In this document: in pieces, positions 11,452 through 21,600 of the stretch
How the letters are laid out: each line of letters begins with the position of its first letter
Position numbering within the stretch: the stretch's first letter is position 1
Source of the DNA: Sanchytrium tribonematis
Lineage: Eukaryota; Sanchytriomycota; Sanchytriomycetes; Sanchytriales; Sanchytriaceae
DNA: 30,760 nt
Direction: 5' to 3'
Assembly: GCA_018985235.1 (NCBI GenBank)
Contig: JADGIG010000052.1
Location: forward strand, 1-30,760
Notes under the pieces: model-generated
Seen by the model: the letters and a program-made list of their open reading frames with translations, nothing else
What the model was told of the DNA's origin: nothing
The model's database searches: none
Made by a program: the position numbers and the translations under genes

Positions 11452-13138
11452 TCAAACCAGAAGCTGAGCATAAAATCCTAAGAGAATTGTTCAATTTACA
11501 AGCCTCGTCGACCCATTCAGGTTCCAATTCCCAAACTTTATCCTTCTTATGACATTCTGGGCTGCAATAAACATATCGTATATTCGAAACCTTCTTCAAA
11601 CCAGTAGCTCTTAGTAAAAATTGATTCACGTTGTCTCCTATACTCAAGTAAATATCCGAAGAAATCGCGGAACTATTGCTTGTTGCTGGATCTTTTACTT
11701 TTTTAGCAGGAATTTTTTTGCTTAAGTCTTCTCTTTTCGATGCATGCGCTGTGTAAGAGCTGCAACTGATTTGAAAAGCATAAACAAAATCATCAACAAC
11801 CAAAAATGCGTCTATAGCTCGGAATCTTGGAGGTAGAAAGTAAAAGGTATTTTTCGATGCAATATTTTGAGAAGCACTGTTCGTATCGCACCAATTTTGA
11901 AAAGTACCTTCAAGATCGCGATTATTGTAAAGGCATTTTGAGTCTATAATCTGAAGGTTCACACTAGCATCTTCCACAATAGCGTATTTAGTCTTTTTCT
12001 GGGGTGGGCCCTCTTTTTCTTGTGATTGTCTTTTAACAAAATAAATAAGTTTAAGGTCAAGTGAATTAGATATGAGATCCTTGATATACAATGGCACAAA
12101 CGATGCCTCAAACAAATGAGTTGATACTGTACCTAAGACACCTTGTAAAACGTCAAGAATAGTAGTATCTTGGAGCAATTGAAGTAAACCACGTTCGTAC
12201 GATGCCAATAAAGTGCCATTTTCATCTACCAAATTGAGATCCCACAATGCGACTGACGAAATTGAAGCAGTAACCCCGGTGTAGAGCATATTCAATATCA
12301 AACCAATCGTGCTTCTCTTATTTTCCTTAAGATTGTATAACTTTCTACATGCAAAAAGTCCTGCTTTTTTCGAAAATGCTTTATCGATATCAGGGACTTC
12401 ATCTTGAAGCAGATTTGCATAAATATCGACGAAATAAAAGATTCCACCAGTAAGTTTTAACAAATGAGAGATATCGACTGTTGTGGCTGGCAGACGATGG
12501 CTAACATAGGTGGTTACAGTCTCAATATCTAATGGCTTGATATCTACTATTTTCCATATTCCGGATGAAACTATATTATCAGCAATAAGATATCTGATAA
12601 CTAACCTCTCGTCCATACTATTAAATTTCCAACTACCAGACCCTGCTACAATCTGAGTGACACGGTTATCTCTAAATTGCTCTAAATTTTGAATGGGTCT
12701 TGTAAACCTATAATACGCGTCAATCTCATCATTGCCTTCCTTACCGGGCCACATGTCAATTAATAGGATTTTTTTATAATCTTTCTTTTTCAAAAGCAAA
12801 TGCATCATACGACTTGGTTCTGGATATGGCTCAGAGAGATGACTTTGTAAGGTATCTATCAGCTCATCTGTGAATCTAACAGTTGCATCTTGTACATACA
12901 AAACTATCAAATCTCTAATGTTATATTTTTTAATATAAATTTCGATAAGACCTTTTAAAATTATCAAGTCGGTACTCTTTCCCACTCCCCAGCTACCTTG
13001 TAAAATATAATATGGAAATTTTGGGGAATCTAAAGCCGATAGCAATTCTGGAGGAAAATTTAATAAACATTCTTTGTCTTTGTATTTAAAGAAAGGAATT
13101 TGGGATATAAAATCCTTGATGGTAGGCGGTTGACTCAT
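11447..13138 (-). CDS. Crinkler/RHS-type NTPase with C-terminal restriction-endonuclease-like domain
   Basis: Intronless, 563 residues. An N-terminal P-loop NTPase is evident: Walker A GSWGVGKST at 48-56, Walker B-like ILLID at 124-128, and a sensor-like VAGSGSWKF at 164-172. A helical region follows, and then (about 430-530) a degenerate PD-(D/E)XK-type fold: FLPPRFRAIDAFLVVDD with Asp443, followed by FVYAFQIS with Gln456, the D...QxS/T pattern typical of the RHS/Crinkler nuclease family. Crinkler-RHS proteins are thought to derive from transposon-associated NTPase-nuclease pairs and to have become effectors or genome-conflict proteins in many protists and fungi. No signal peptide and no LFLAK-type header is present; the protein starts MSQPPTIKDFISQIPFF. 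The gene lies between two direct copies of the SLC12 3' end. The exact molecular role is unknown. Confidence 0.75.
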   Translation of the reverse strand: MSQPPTIKDFISQIPFFKYKDKECLLNFPPELLSALDSPKFPYYILQGSWGVGKSTDLIILKGLIEIYIKKYNIRDLIVLYVQDATVRFTDELIDTLQSHLSEPYPEPSRMMHLLLKKKDYKKILLIDMWPGKEGNDEIDAYYRFTRPIQNLEQFRDNRVTQIVAGSGSWKFNSMDERLVIRYLIADNIVSSGIWKIVDIKPLDIETVTTYVSHRLPATTVDISHLLKLTGGIFYFVDIYANLLQDEVPDIDKAFSKKAGLFACRKLYNLKENKRSTIGLILNMLYTGVTASISSVALWDLNLVDENGTLLASYERGLLQLLQDTTILDVLQGVLGTVSTHLFEASFVPLYIKDLISNSLDLKLIYFVKRQSQEKEGPPQKKTKYAIVEDASVNLQIIDSKCLYNNRDLEGTFQNWCDTNSASQNIASKNTFYFLPPRFRAIDAFLVVDDFVYAFQISCSSYTAHASKREDLSKKIPAKKVKDPATSNSSAISSDIYLSIGDNVNQFLLRATGLKKVSNIRYVYCSPECHKKDKVWELEPEWVDEACKLNNSLRILCSASGLK

Positions 13139-13395
13139 AAATTAAAGATGTGTTTCCCCCTTACCCCTTCAAGGTAAAGTTGTGTATGAATAATGAGGAA
13201 AGCCAGTAAAATATAATCCGGTACTTGCTTCCATTTAGCCAGCTCGCACTTTCTTTAGTGAATTCTATGTCAGCAGACTAGATGCATTTCCGCCAGTGTC
13301 AGTATTTGTGTCATATTGTGTTATCTTTTCAGCAAAAAAAATTATTTGTCCAACTTTTGGAAACCATTGTTAGAATAAATACTCTCATTTTAAAA
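13139..13395. promoter_or_regulatory. Intergenic region between Crinkler-type gene start and SLC12 end
   Basis: 257 bp that must hold the Crinkler-type promoter and the SLC12 3' UTR. No ORF was seen. The part from 13371 on is duplicated at 11022. No AATAAA is present on the SLC12 coding strand here. Confidence 0.35.
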
Positions 13396-13567
13396 TTAAT
13401 CGCTAATTACTTTGCTAGCACCTCTCATTAGCACTAAGGGCCTTTCTATTCCGTCTATTAGATCATCCATTTCTTCAAAATTACCATTCATGCTAATCAT
13501 CATGATATCCACTGGTTTTGAATTTTTTATAATATTATTGATATGTTTGTTCTGACCAAATTTGTCT
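13371..13567. repeat. Source copy of the local duplication
   Basis: The SLC12 C-terminal coding end plus about 25 bp of 3' flank; the decayed partner is 11022-11164, in direct orientation about 2.35 kb away. Confidence 0.8.
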
Positions 13568-15690
13568 AACTGATTCCAATTCTCACAAAATATTTGATGA
13601 ATGATCACTTGTCCTTCAATCCTCAATTGTACTAATTTGTCCTTCATTTTATTTCTTTCCTCTTCTGGTTTATCAAACACAAGCACATGGATTCTTATTT
13701 GAGCATATTTCCACCCATGGCTATATCCCAAAATACATCCCATTTGATAAATAAATGTGTCGACTTCAAATAATGGCCAAATGGAAATAACTCTTTGCTG
13801 TTTTGGTTGCAATAAATGCATGTGTTTCACAAACATCAAATGAACATGCAAATGGTACAACGTATAAATAATGTCTGTCATTTCTTCGTATTGGTCGCTT
13901 TGAGGGTATTCTATCATGACTGTGTTTGGAGACATTCCTCCTAATCCACTCGTTGTTGTGACTGGTACAATTGATTTTAAATAGTCCATTTTTACAAGTT
14001 TGGTGAATACTTTTACTTGCAACACTTCCATCCAAGATTCTATGTCTTTTAATTGTTGCTCATAATTTTCTAAATTGTCTACCGCAACACATAAAATAAA
14101 TAAACCACTCTTTTTTAAATCATTTGCAAATTGAATCAAAGAGTGGTGGGTGTGTACCTCTTTAAAAACTGAATCTGGAGTATTATTTAAATGTAAATTG
14201 CTTAACACCATTAATATTTGTGGTCTCCAATATTGAACAGTAGCCGGTTTCAAACGTAATAAATATTTTCGAATTTGGTGATACAGCAAGGCATCATTAA
14301 CAGTAGAATCAGCTACAGCTTGGACTTTGTTGCTTTTCAATACGACTATACAGCCTATAAATGTACAAATCAAAATGGCACTAAATAAAGGGTGGATGTA
14401 AATCATACTGCACAAACTGAATAATAATCCTATACTCGCTGTGTATTTGTTGTAAAATTTAAACAATGGTCTAAAATTAGGCGAACTGCTTAATGTACAT
14501 AATAAACAAGATAAATTTACACTCACATCCGCTAAAAGATAAAAAAGACTCACAAAAGTACTAGAAGTATTCAAGTCTAAAGGGGTTAGTAGCAACACTT
14601 GACAAATAAACCATGTGATTAAAATAGAATGTATTGGATTAAAGTAATGATTTAACATGTTACTAGCACCCTGCATAGTACTGACAATGCTTGAAAAAGT
14701 ACTGCTTAACATTCCAAAAAATACAATTCGGGGTAGAATGCTAATATCAAGCAAGAAGTAATAATTATTTACCAAAGTCGTTCTTTTAAAGGTAGCTCCA
14801 ATAAACAATGTGAAAAATGTATAAATGATGCAAATAAATAAAGTACTACTCAAAGCACCAGTCGGTATATTTCTATGTGGATATTTCAGATTGTCATTAA
14901 TTGACTCCACGCACTGAAAACCAGTCACTGCGGGATATAAAATCGAGAAGATTGATTGAAATGTAACAACATTGTTATTTTGATCATTGGTGTAATCTGA
15001 AAACATGTTTTGTTTTAATGTATGAAGAGAAAATCCAGTGAAATCAATTTTCATGTTCTGTTTCTGAACCAAAAAAGAAACTAAAATAATAAATATAGTG
15101 GTACACTGTGTGAAAAAGATGAAAATTAATGATTTATCATAATATTTGTTCCCAATAATGGCAGTTATACAGGTCAATGCCAAGATAATGGTGGAATATA
15201 TGTAGTCAAATATAGGAGAAACAGGAAGGATCGCGGGAAATGTGGAAGAATGCTTTCTTCCCAAGACAAACACAAAAGTTTCAGTTAGACCTGTAACATA
15301 AAAGGCTAGCCCAAAAATATTAGCCAAATAAAAGGATATACCCAGCGCACTTCCAAATTCTCTACCCAAGGTATTTGTAACAATCGTGTAGATATTTTTC
15401 GAGTCTGATGATGAATTTGTCAAAATGGCAGAAGTACTCAGAACAGTCATGGAAATAGAAGTACAAGCTAAAATTGTCAGAACCAACGTATTAAATACAC
15501 CAGTCTCTCCAATAACGTATCCAAATCGAGTAAACAAAATAAAACCAATTATCGAACAAATACATGGCAAAAAAACACCGCGAAAAGTTCCAACTTTCGG
15601 TAAGTTTTGGATTTGAAAGCCTGTATCAATTGGCGGTACGATAGGTGGAGAAAGCAAAGGAATTTGCTCTTCCAAATGATCTTGTTTCAT
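13396..15690 (-). CDS. SLC12-family cation-chloride cotransporter (vacuolar Vhc1/SLC12A9-like)
   Basis: Intronless, 764 residues. The N-terminal half is an APC-fold membrane domain with about 12 hydrophobic segments. It opens GTFRGVFLPCICSIIGFILF then TRFGYVIGETG, the family's TM1-TM2 signature, and continues with LGREFGSALGISFYLANIFG (TM3). The hydrophilic C-terminal half matches the SLC12 C-terminal domain: YWRPQILMVLSNL, SGLGGMSPNTVMIEYPQ, and the ending RPLVLMRGASKVISD, equivalent to the RVLLVRG...EVIT end of KCC/NKCC proteins. An acidic dileucine signal (Glu8-xxx-Leu12-Leu13, EQIPLL) suggests vacuolar/endolysosomal targeting, as for yeast Vhc1; this is inference. Ion selectivity (K/Cl or Na/K/Cl) cannot be read here. 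The start is divergent from BMS1, 155 bp apart. Confidence 0.88.
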   Translation of the reverse strand: MKQDHLEEQIPLLSPPIVPPIDTGFQIQNLPKVGTFRGVFLPCICSIIGFILFTRFGYVIGETGVFNTLVLTILACTSISMTVLSTSAILTNSSSDSKNIYTIVTNTLGREFGSALGISFYLANIFGLAFYVTGLTETFVFVLGRKHSSTFPAILPVSPIFDYIYSTIILALTCITAIIGNKYYDKSLIFIFFTQCTTIFIILVSFLVQKQNMKIDFTGFSLHTLKQNMFSDYTNDQNNNVVTFQSIFSILYPAVTGFQCVESINDNLKYPHRNIPTGALSSTLFICIIYTFFTLFIGATFKRTTLVNNYYFLLDISILPRIVFFGMLSSTFSSIVSTMQGASNMLNHYFNPIHSILITWFICQVLLLTPLDLNTSSTFVSLFYLLADVSVNLSCLLCTLSSSPNFRPLFKFYNKYTASIGLLFSLCSMIYIHPLFSAILICTFIGCIVVLKSNKVQAVADSTVNDALLYHQIRKYLLRLKPATVQYWRPQILMVLSNLHLNNTPDSVFKEVHTHHSLIQFANDLKKSGLFILCVAVDNLENYEQQLKDIESWMEVLQVKVFTKLVKMDYLKSIVPVTTTSGLGGMSPNTVMIEYPQSDQYEEMTDIIYTLYHLHVHLMFVKHMHLLQPKQQRVISIWPLFEVDTFIYQMGCILGYSHGWKYAQIRIHVLVFDKPEEERNKMKDKLVQLRIEGQVIIHQIFCENWNQLDKFGQNKHINNIIKNSKPVDIMMISMNGNFEEMDDLIDGIERPLVLMRGASKVISD

Positions 15691-15845
15691 ATGACGATTA
15701 TGATTATGAAAAATTCAAGCTACCAAATTATAATCTTTTAAAAATGAAAAGTTTTTGCTTTAATTATCAATTCTCGGATCTCAGTGCCTGGTGAATTTAT
15801 ATACTCAGAGGAGAACTTTTTTGAAAAGGAGTAAACAACTTGACA
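15691..15845. promoter_or_regulatory. Divergent promoter between SLC12 and BMS1
   Basis: 155 bp shared between two start codons; AT-rich, with no motif I can name. Confidence 0.3.
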
Positions 15846-18611
15846 ATGGAAGATCAAAAAAATAAAGCACATCGTCGTCAACAGCCAAAGGCGAACGCAA
15901 ACAATGTTAAAGGATTCACTAACAAAATTAACATCAATTATCAACGAAAACAAGACCTATTAGAGAAAAAATTACATGTTCCAACTATTGATAAAATCAA
16001 TGGTCATCCGCCCTACGTTGTCGCAATACATGGTCCACCAGGCGTTGGGAAAACAACGCTTATACGCGGTCTTATCAAAAAATATTCTAGCCAAAATATT
16101 ACAAACCCTAAAGGACCAATTACCCTGGCATGTAATAAAACTAGAAGAATTACATTACTTCAGGTAGAAAACACGATTGAATCTTGTATTGATACCAGCA
16201 AAATTGCAGACATCGTCATATTGATGATAAATGCAAAAGATGGATTAACGATGAACACTATGGAATATATACATTGTCTGCAGGCTCATGGTTGTCCTAA
16301 AATAATCTCGGTCTTGACTCATTTAGACCATTACAAAGAAAACAAACAGCAAAGAAACATTAAAAAGCTCATCAAAGATCGGCTGTGGAAAGAGCTTTAC
16401 GGAGGATTGAAAGTATTTTTTATGAGTGGAGTAAAATACAATGATTATTTAAAAAGAGATTTACTAAATCTTACCAGATTCATTAATACACAAAAAGTAA
16501 GACCATTACAGTATAGAACTACCCACTCATATATGTTGGTCGATAGAATGGAGGATGTGACTCCACCCACTGAAATCGAAGCTGATCCGAACGCCGATAG
16601 GCAAGTCGCATTGTATGGATATACTAGAGGTCTTCCATTCACCGACACATCCGTTCATCTTGTCGGAGTTGGCGATTTACAAATGAAAGAAATTTCTAAA
16701 TGCCCGGATCCATGTAAATTGATGGCACAGCAGCAAAGATTAAATAACATGCATAAATCAATATACGCACCTCAATGTGATTTAAATGGGATTCAATATG
16801 ACAAAGACGCAATATACATTCATATGCCAGCTACCAAGGAAAATCCCTTAAAGGAAGATTTGAAAAAGACGACATTTGAGGAATATGGGGAAATGAATAT
16901 GATTCTAGGGCAAGAAAATGTAGAAAGTGATTCCGAATCAAGTAGAGAAAGTCAAAAGAGTCATGATACTTTGCTGGAGGATAATGTCAGTGAAATCGAT
17001 GAAGCGAGTGAAGCGTCATTTGAACCAGAAGATGTTGCACCGAAAATTGAACTGTTTGGGGACGACAATGGTGAATTGTTACAGCAGCATCATGTTTCTA
17101 GTGACGAGGATGTCTTTGAATATGATTCGGATAGTGAAGAAGATGTAGGTCAATTATTTGTCACTGGAATGAACAAAGATGTGGAAAATATATTGCAAAG
17201 CGACGAAGATTTTTCAGATGGTTTTGAAGATGTGAGCAGTGAAAATGAAAGTAATGACGAGGTGGATGCTTCTGATGTTGTCAAGAAAACAACATTACTG
17301 CAATCATTTGAGCAGCAACAAAAGGATAAGGAAGAAGAGGGTACTTTTTTTGAAAAAGAGAAACAAAAGCTGCAAGAGCAATTTGATCAGGATATGTCAC
17401 AAGTTGAAAAATTGAATCCTGAAGATATTCAAAACACTAAAGGAATTTTACCAGGGACTTATATTAAAATTATTGTCTCTTTAAGTCCGGAGTTTGTTGA
17501 TTATTGGGATGCTAATAGAGTCTGTATTGTGGGTGGTGTACATTCAAACGAGTCTCAATTGGGATTTGTTGAATGTCAAATTAAAAAGCACAAGTGGTAT
17601 CCACAAGTGCTTAAAAGCAATGACCCAGTTATTGTAAGTATGGGATGGCGGCGAATGGAAGTAATGCCAAACTATTTTATGCACACTCCGAATGGTAACA
17701 ATTATTTAAAATACACACCTGAGTGGGACAGCTGCAATATGGGAATTTATGCTTATAATATTGCGCCAAATACAGGAGTTATTGGATTCACAAAATTATC
17801 TGCCGGAAAGCATTTCAGCATTTCATTTCTTGGTCATTCTTTGGGTAATAAAACACACATCGATATACGAAAAAAATTAAAATTGGTAGGATCTCCGTAT
17901 GAAATAAAAAAGAATACAGCATTTATCAAAGACATGTTTGCTAGTGAAATGGAGGTGGGCAAATTTGAAAATGCGATGATCAGGACTGTTAGTGGTATTA
18001 GAGGCCAAATTAAAAAATCACTAGGATCAGGCAAGTTTAGAGCAACTTTTGAAGATAAGATTTTGAAAAGTGATATTGTATTTTTAAAGACGTGGATTCA
18101 ACTTCCAGTGGAGCCATATTGTATTGCTGTAACAAATATGCTGCTGCCAAGTCATAAGATATGGAAAGGAATGAGAAATATGAGAGAATTGAGAGATGAG
18201 TTAGGAATTAAGCCAACATTAAATCAAGACTCGTTGTACAAGCCAATAGAAAGGGTAGAGAAAAAGTTTCATCCACTGAGAATACCTCAAAAATTAGAAA
18301 TGAAATTGCCTTTCAGTACTAGACCCAAATTGCAACTTAAACTAAGCAAGAATAGTTGGTTAAAAAAGAGGGCCGTAGTTTTAAATAAGACTGAAAAAGA
18401 AAGGCTCACAATGCTTCAGCAATTGAGGACCGTCAAAAATGATCAAGAGAGTAAGCGAGAGAAACAAAAGAAAATACAACATGAAAAGTACTCTATGGAG
18501 GAAAAGAAAAAAGAAGAGAAAAAAGCTGCTACAATTAAAGAGCGTCAAATTAAGAGGGGAATAAAGAGAAATTTACAAGAAGCAAGGGATAAAAAGCAGA
18601 AAAGAAATTAA
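15846..18611 (+). CDS. BMS1: BMS1 ribosome-biogenesis GTPase
   Basis: Nucleolar GTPase of the small-subunit processome that delivers Rcl1 to pre-ribosomes and is needed for early 18S rRNA processing. It has 921 residues, shorter than yeast Bms1 (about 1180), mainly through a reduced acidic middle. Landmarks: RKQDLLEKKLHVPTID (about 34-49), P-loop GPPGVGKTT (63-71), a TLACNKTRRITLLQVEN stretch in place of a classical switch II, and SVLTHLD (the G4-equivalent region). A long Glu/Asp/Ser-rich segment lies around 360-510. The conserved C-terminal domain (GTYIKIIVSLSPEFVDYWD, VSMGWRRMEVMPNYF, IRTVSGIRGQIKKSL, KGMRNMRELRDELGI) ends in a Lys-rich tail. I use the ATG at 15846; an in-frame TTG two codons earlier is not needed. 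Intronless. Convergent with the cyclase gene. Confidence 0.96.
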   Translation: MEDQKNKAHRRQQPKANANNVKGFTNKININYQRKQDLLEKKLHVPTIDKINGHPPYVVAIHGPPGVGKTTLIRGLIKKYSSQNITNPKGPITLACNKTRRITLLQVENTIESCIDTSKIADIVILMINAKDGLTMNTMEYIHCLQAHGCPKIISVLTHLDHYKENKQQRNIKKLIKDRLWKELYGGLKVFFMSGVKYNDYLKRDLLNLTRFINTQKVRPLQYRTTHSYMLVDRMEDVTPPTEIEADPNADRQVALYGYTRGLPFTDTSVHLVGVGDLQMKEISKCPDPCKLMAQQQRLNNMHKSIYAPQCDLNGIQYDKDAIYIHMPATKENPLKEDLKKTTFEEYGEMNMILGQENVESDSESSRESQKSHDTLLEDNVSEIDEASEASFEPEDVAPKIELFGDDNGELLQQHHVSSDEDVFEYDSDSEEDVGQLFVTGMNKDVENILQSDEDFSDGFEDVSSENESNDEVDASDVVKKTTLLQSFEQQQKDKEEEGTFFEKEKQKLQEQFDQDMSQVEKLNPEDIQNTKGILPGTYIKIIVSLSPEFVDYWDANRVCIVGGVHSNESQLGFVECQIKKHKWYPQVLKSNDPVIVSMGWRRMEVMPNYFMHTPNGNNYLKYTPEWDSCNMGIYAYNIAPNTGVIGFTKLSAGKHFSISFLGHSLGNKTHIDIRKKLKLVGSPYEIKKNTAFIKDMFASEMEVGKFENAMIRTVSGIRGQIKKSLGSGKFRATFEDKILKSDIVFLKTWIQLPVEPYCIAVTNMLLPSHKIWKGMRNMRELRDELGIKPTLNQDSLYKPIERVEKKFHPLRIPQKLEMKLPFSTRPKLQLKLSKNSWLKKRAVVLNKTEKERLTMLQQLRTVKNDQESKREKQKKIQHEKYSMEEKKKEEKKAATIKERQIKRGIKRNLQEARDKKQKRN

Positions 18612-18618
18612 TTATAAA

Positions 18619-18624
18619 AATAAA
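18619..18624 (+). terminator. Polyadenylation signal of BMS1
   Basis: AATAAA seven bases after the TAA stop and only 10 bases before the last codon of the convergent cyclase gene, so the transcript end must run into that gene. Confidence 0.5.
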
Positions 18625-18627
18625 TTA

Positions 18628-18633
18628 TTTAAT
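18628..18633 (-). terminator. ATTAAA polyadenylation-signal variant of the cyclase gene
   Basis: ATTAAA on the minus strand immediately follows the TGA stop (18636 to 18634), within the 22 bp separating the two convergent stop codons. Confidence 0.4.
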
Positions 18634-21600
18634 TCAAGAAATGTGAACGATTGAGGCTTTTCTCTGACCAGTTACTTGTTGTTTCTCATTTTTATAGGTT
18701 TTGACAATGGCATTTATCAGATTGGCTTGACCGTATTTCGTTATACCGGCTTTCATTATTTCTAGTAGATGAGTGTATTGGTCAAAATTCTTATTATTTA
18801 CAAACGCTTTAACCCATTCATTTGCCCCACTCTTCCATGATCCTTGAACAATATGAATAAGACCTTTGCAAAAAATATGAATCAATTTTGCAAGAGTGTT
18901 TTCTCCTTGCTTGGTGCACAAATTCATAACATGCCTTAAAAATATTTCATAAACTCTATCGCTTTCAGGATTTTCATTTATATATTCCAACATGTAGAGG
19001 ATCCCAAGCCAATAACCCCATTTTATCATTGGTAATTCTTCAATATACGAGCAACAATGTTCCATCCTTTTCTTGACAGTTTTTGGATCTTCTGGATTGG
19101 CCATAATTGTATGAAATGGAACAGCAACCTCTGCGAATTTTTGATCTATACGCTGATAAGCTTCATCCAAACTTTTCCTCGCCAAATTTTCCGCAATAAT
19201 AGTAGCTGCTTCTTTGGCAGTTGTTCTTCCAACACTACTCAAGTATAAGCAAGAGAATTGTGCCCAAAAGACGGTCTCTGGATCTGAATCTGGCCTTATA
19301 AAATTTTGGAGGCTATTTGCGAGAAGAAGAAACTTTTCCTTTTCATCTTTGAGGTATTTCATCAGCATACTAAACATATAAGCATCACATATCCACTTTA
19401 AGGTTCCGGCACTAGTACAAGCCTTAATATAACGGGTTGCATACAGGTCCGCGTTATCGATTTCACCAGCGTACGCGCACAAATGACAATGATTTTTCCA
19501 AATGCTCATACTAGCAGTTGTTCTTGTAGCATCCCTATTATTGGTTATACTCTCAACTGCTACTCTAGATCCATCAATTGCTTTAATGCTACCAGTATTA
19601 ACAAAAACGTTAAAGGCCATATTGCTGAGATAAAGGGAATGATCTTCATCGTCGCTGCAATATTCGCTACTAATTACATAAGCCTTCAAGTGACAAAATT
19701 CGCTTATTTCAAAATTTCGCAACTCCTCACTGATTAGCGCATACAAGTGTAAACTTCGCCTAATGAGGGCCTGTTTTTCATACGAGTACTTAGACTTATC
19801 CGAATGAGTTTCTTTCTCTTCTTTTGTGACAAATTTCAAGCATTTTTGTCTTAAAAATTTCATTTTTAAATTCATAACTGCACTTCCAATTGGTATTTCA
19901 ACCTCTAATGCTCCAAGTGCTCTTTTTATGAGAGGCTCAGCTAATAAGACCTTGTCTTGCCCTAAATATGCTTCGGATGTATTTGCAAGCCATTTGCATT
20001 TCTTTTCATTTGGCGCTTGAACTCCAGTTTTTTGTTCCACTAGTACCACCATATCCAAAAGAAGTTGATAATATTTGACAGCCTCATTCATCAATTTATG
20101 TTGAAAAAAGTAATCACTTACTTTTTCCAAATATAACTTCTTTTTTTCAATATGAGAATCGTCCGTGACTGCATAATGCTCATAAATCATCAGTAGCAGT
20201 CTGTCCAGATTTTTATCATCCATTTTTTCTTCCAGGTATTTAGCAATACTCAAATGCATTTGCTGTCGGTGACTAACAAGCATAGTAGAGTAAATACTTT
20301 CTTTAATAACGCTATTTTTGAATGCGAATAAATAATTACTATCTTCTGTTACATCTTGGGGATTTGAATGTAGCATTATAAAGTTATATTTATCCCATTG
20401 AGCAATCATTTGAACAATTTCTTTTTGAGGTTTCTTAAATGGAGAGGTATCATCTTGTTGTCCTATAATTTTACCATCTGTGATAAACAAAAGTACATCG
20501 ATTAGAAAAAATTGTTGTCCCAAAAGGGAAGCAATTTTTAAAAACACTTGAAAGACTGGTTCTAGCCTGTCAAACTGACTCACTATTAAAGAGTGCATGT
20601 CAGAGCCTGGCATAATTCCTTTGATGTCAAGTGATCCTGTTAAATTCAGCCTTTGTTTTTCAACAAAATAGGCATTTTTGGATTTAATAGTGATAAGGAT
20701 CGATTTAGCAAAAAGAGGATTACCTCCGCTGGTCTCTCGTACCCGGTCTAGCAATTCGTTATCTACTTCTTTGATGACATCGTTAGTCATGGAGGACCAA
20801 GCGTGCATTATAAAGTCTTTCATATCTTCGCGGTCAAATCCTTTTAAATTGATTTGAAACCCTTGCTGTTTCGCCAATGCCCAAAAGCGAACACGTTCTT
20901 GCATATACATTTTCTCTGGTCGACTAAGAAGCACTATGATCAAACGAGGACAAGTTTTCATTAGATGCAACACTACATTCCAAGCACTGGGATCCATCCA
21001 CTGGCATTCATGTACTAAAAACATAATTCTGTTAACATTAGTAAGTGTGTTCAATAAGACACCTAGAAACAATGGCAAATCTCGCTGGACTTTCTGTCTA
21101 TGAAGATCATCAACAGGAAATTCTCCTGGAAAAATTGTTCCCATAATTGAACTCATATAAGGATCTATTGGTTTCTTTTTGGGAGAATTAAATGATTTTG
21201 CAAATTGCTCGAATTCAATAAGCCACATGGTACTATTTTCAATCATCGAACTCCGATTCGCTTTACTCAGTCTCTCTTTCGAAAAGCTTGGTAAATCTTT
21301 TTGCAATTCCTGATGTAAAGGGGATTTTGGAATAGTTGTTTCTTTTCGTAGATCATGGATAGATGATGTCAAATTTGGCTTAGAAAAGATCGTGTTTCGA
21401 TTTAACATGCTAAGACTTTGACTATTAAGTTGAGAGGAATCATTGGAGTCAGTAACATCGAGATTGCTCAGACTATCTTCGCTTGTTTTAATCAAGTCGT
21501 CCTCCAAAATTTGTTGCACGCCACCATTGCCTACTTTCAAAGCACCATCTATACCCCATTGCGCGCTTTCAAATATCTTAATTAAATCGCGCACAATATC

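Noticed and set aside
13413-13431. A GT...AG 19-mer (gtgctagcaaagtaattag, minus strand) at the end of the SLC12 gene, overlapping the 18 nt missing from the decayed copy, suggesting an intron lost by retroposition.
   Set aside because: The copy lacks 18 nt, not 19, and the unspliced reading gives RGASKVISD, matching the conserved RGxxxxVI end of SLC12 proteins. It is coding sequence.
15840-15845. TTG-initiated upstream starts for BMS1, the cyclase (23620) and the GGCT-like gene (27289).
   Set aside because: Each has an in-frame ATG a few codons later that fits the family N-terminus; non-ATG starts are unnecessary.
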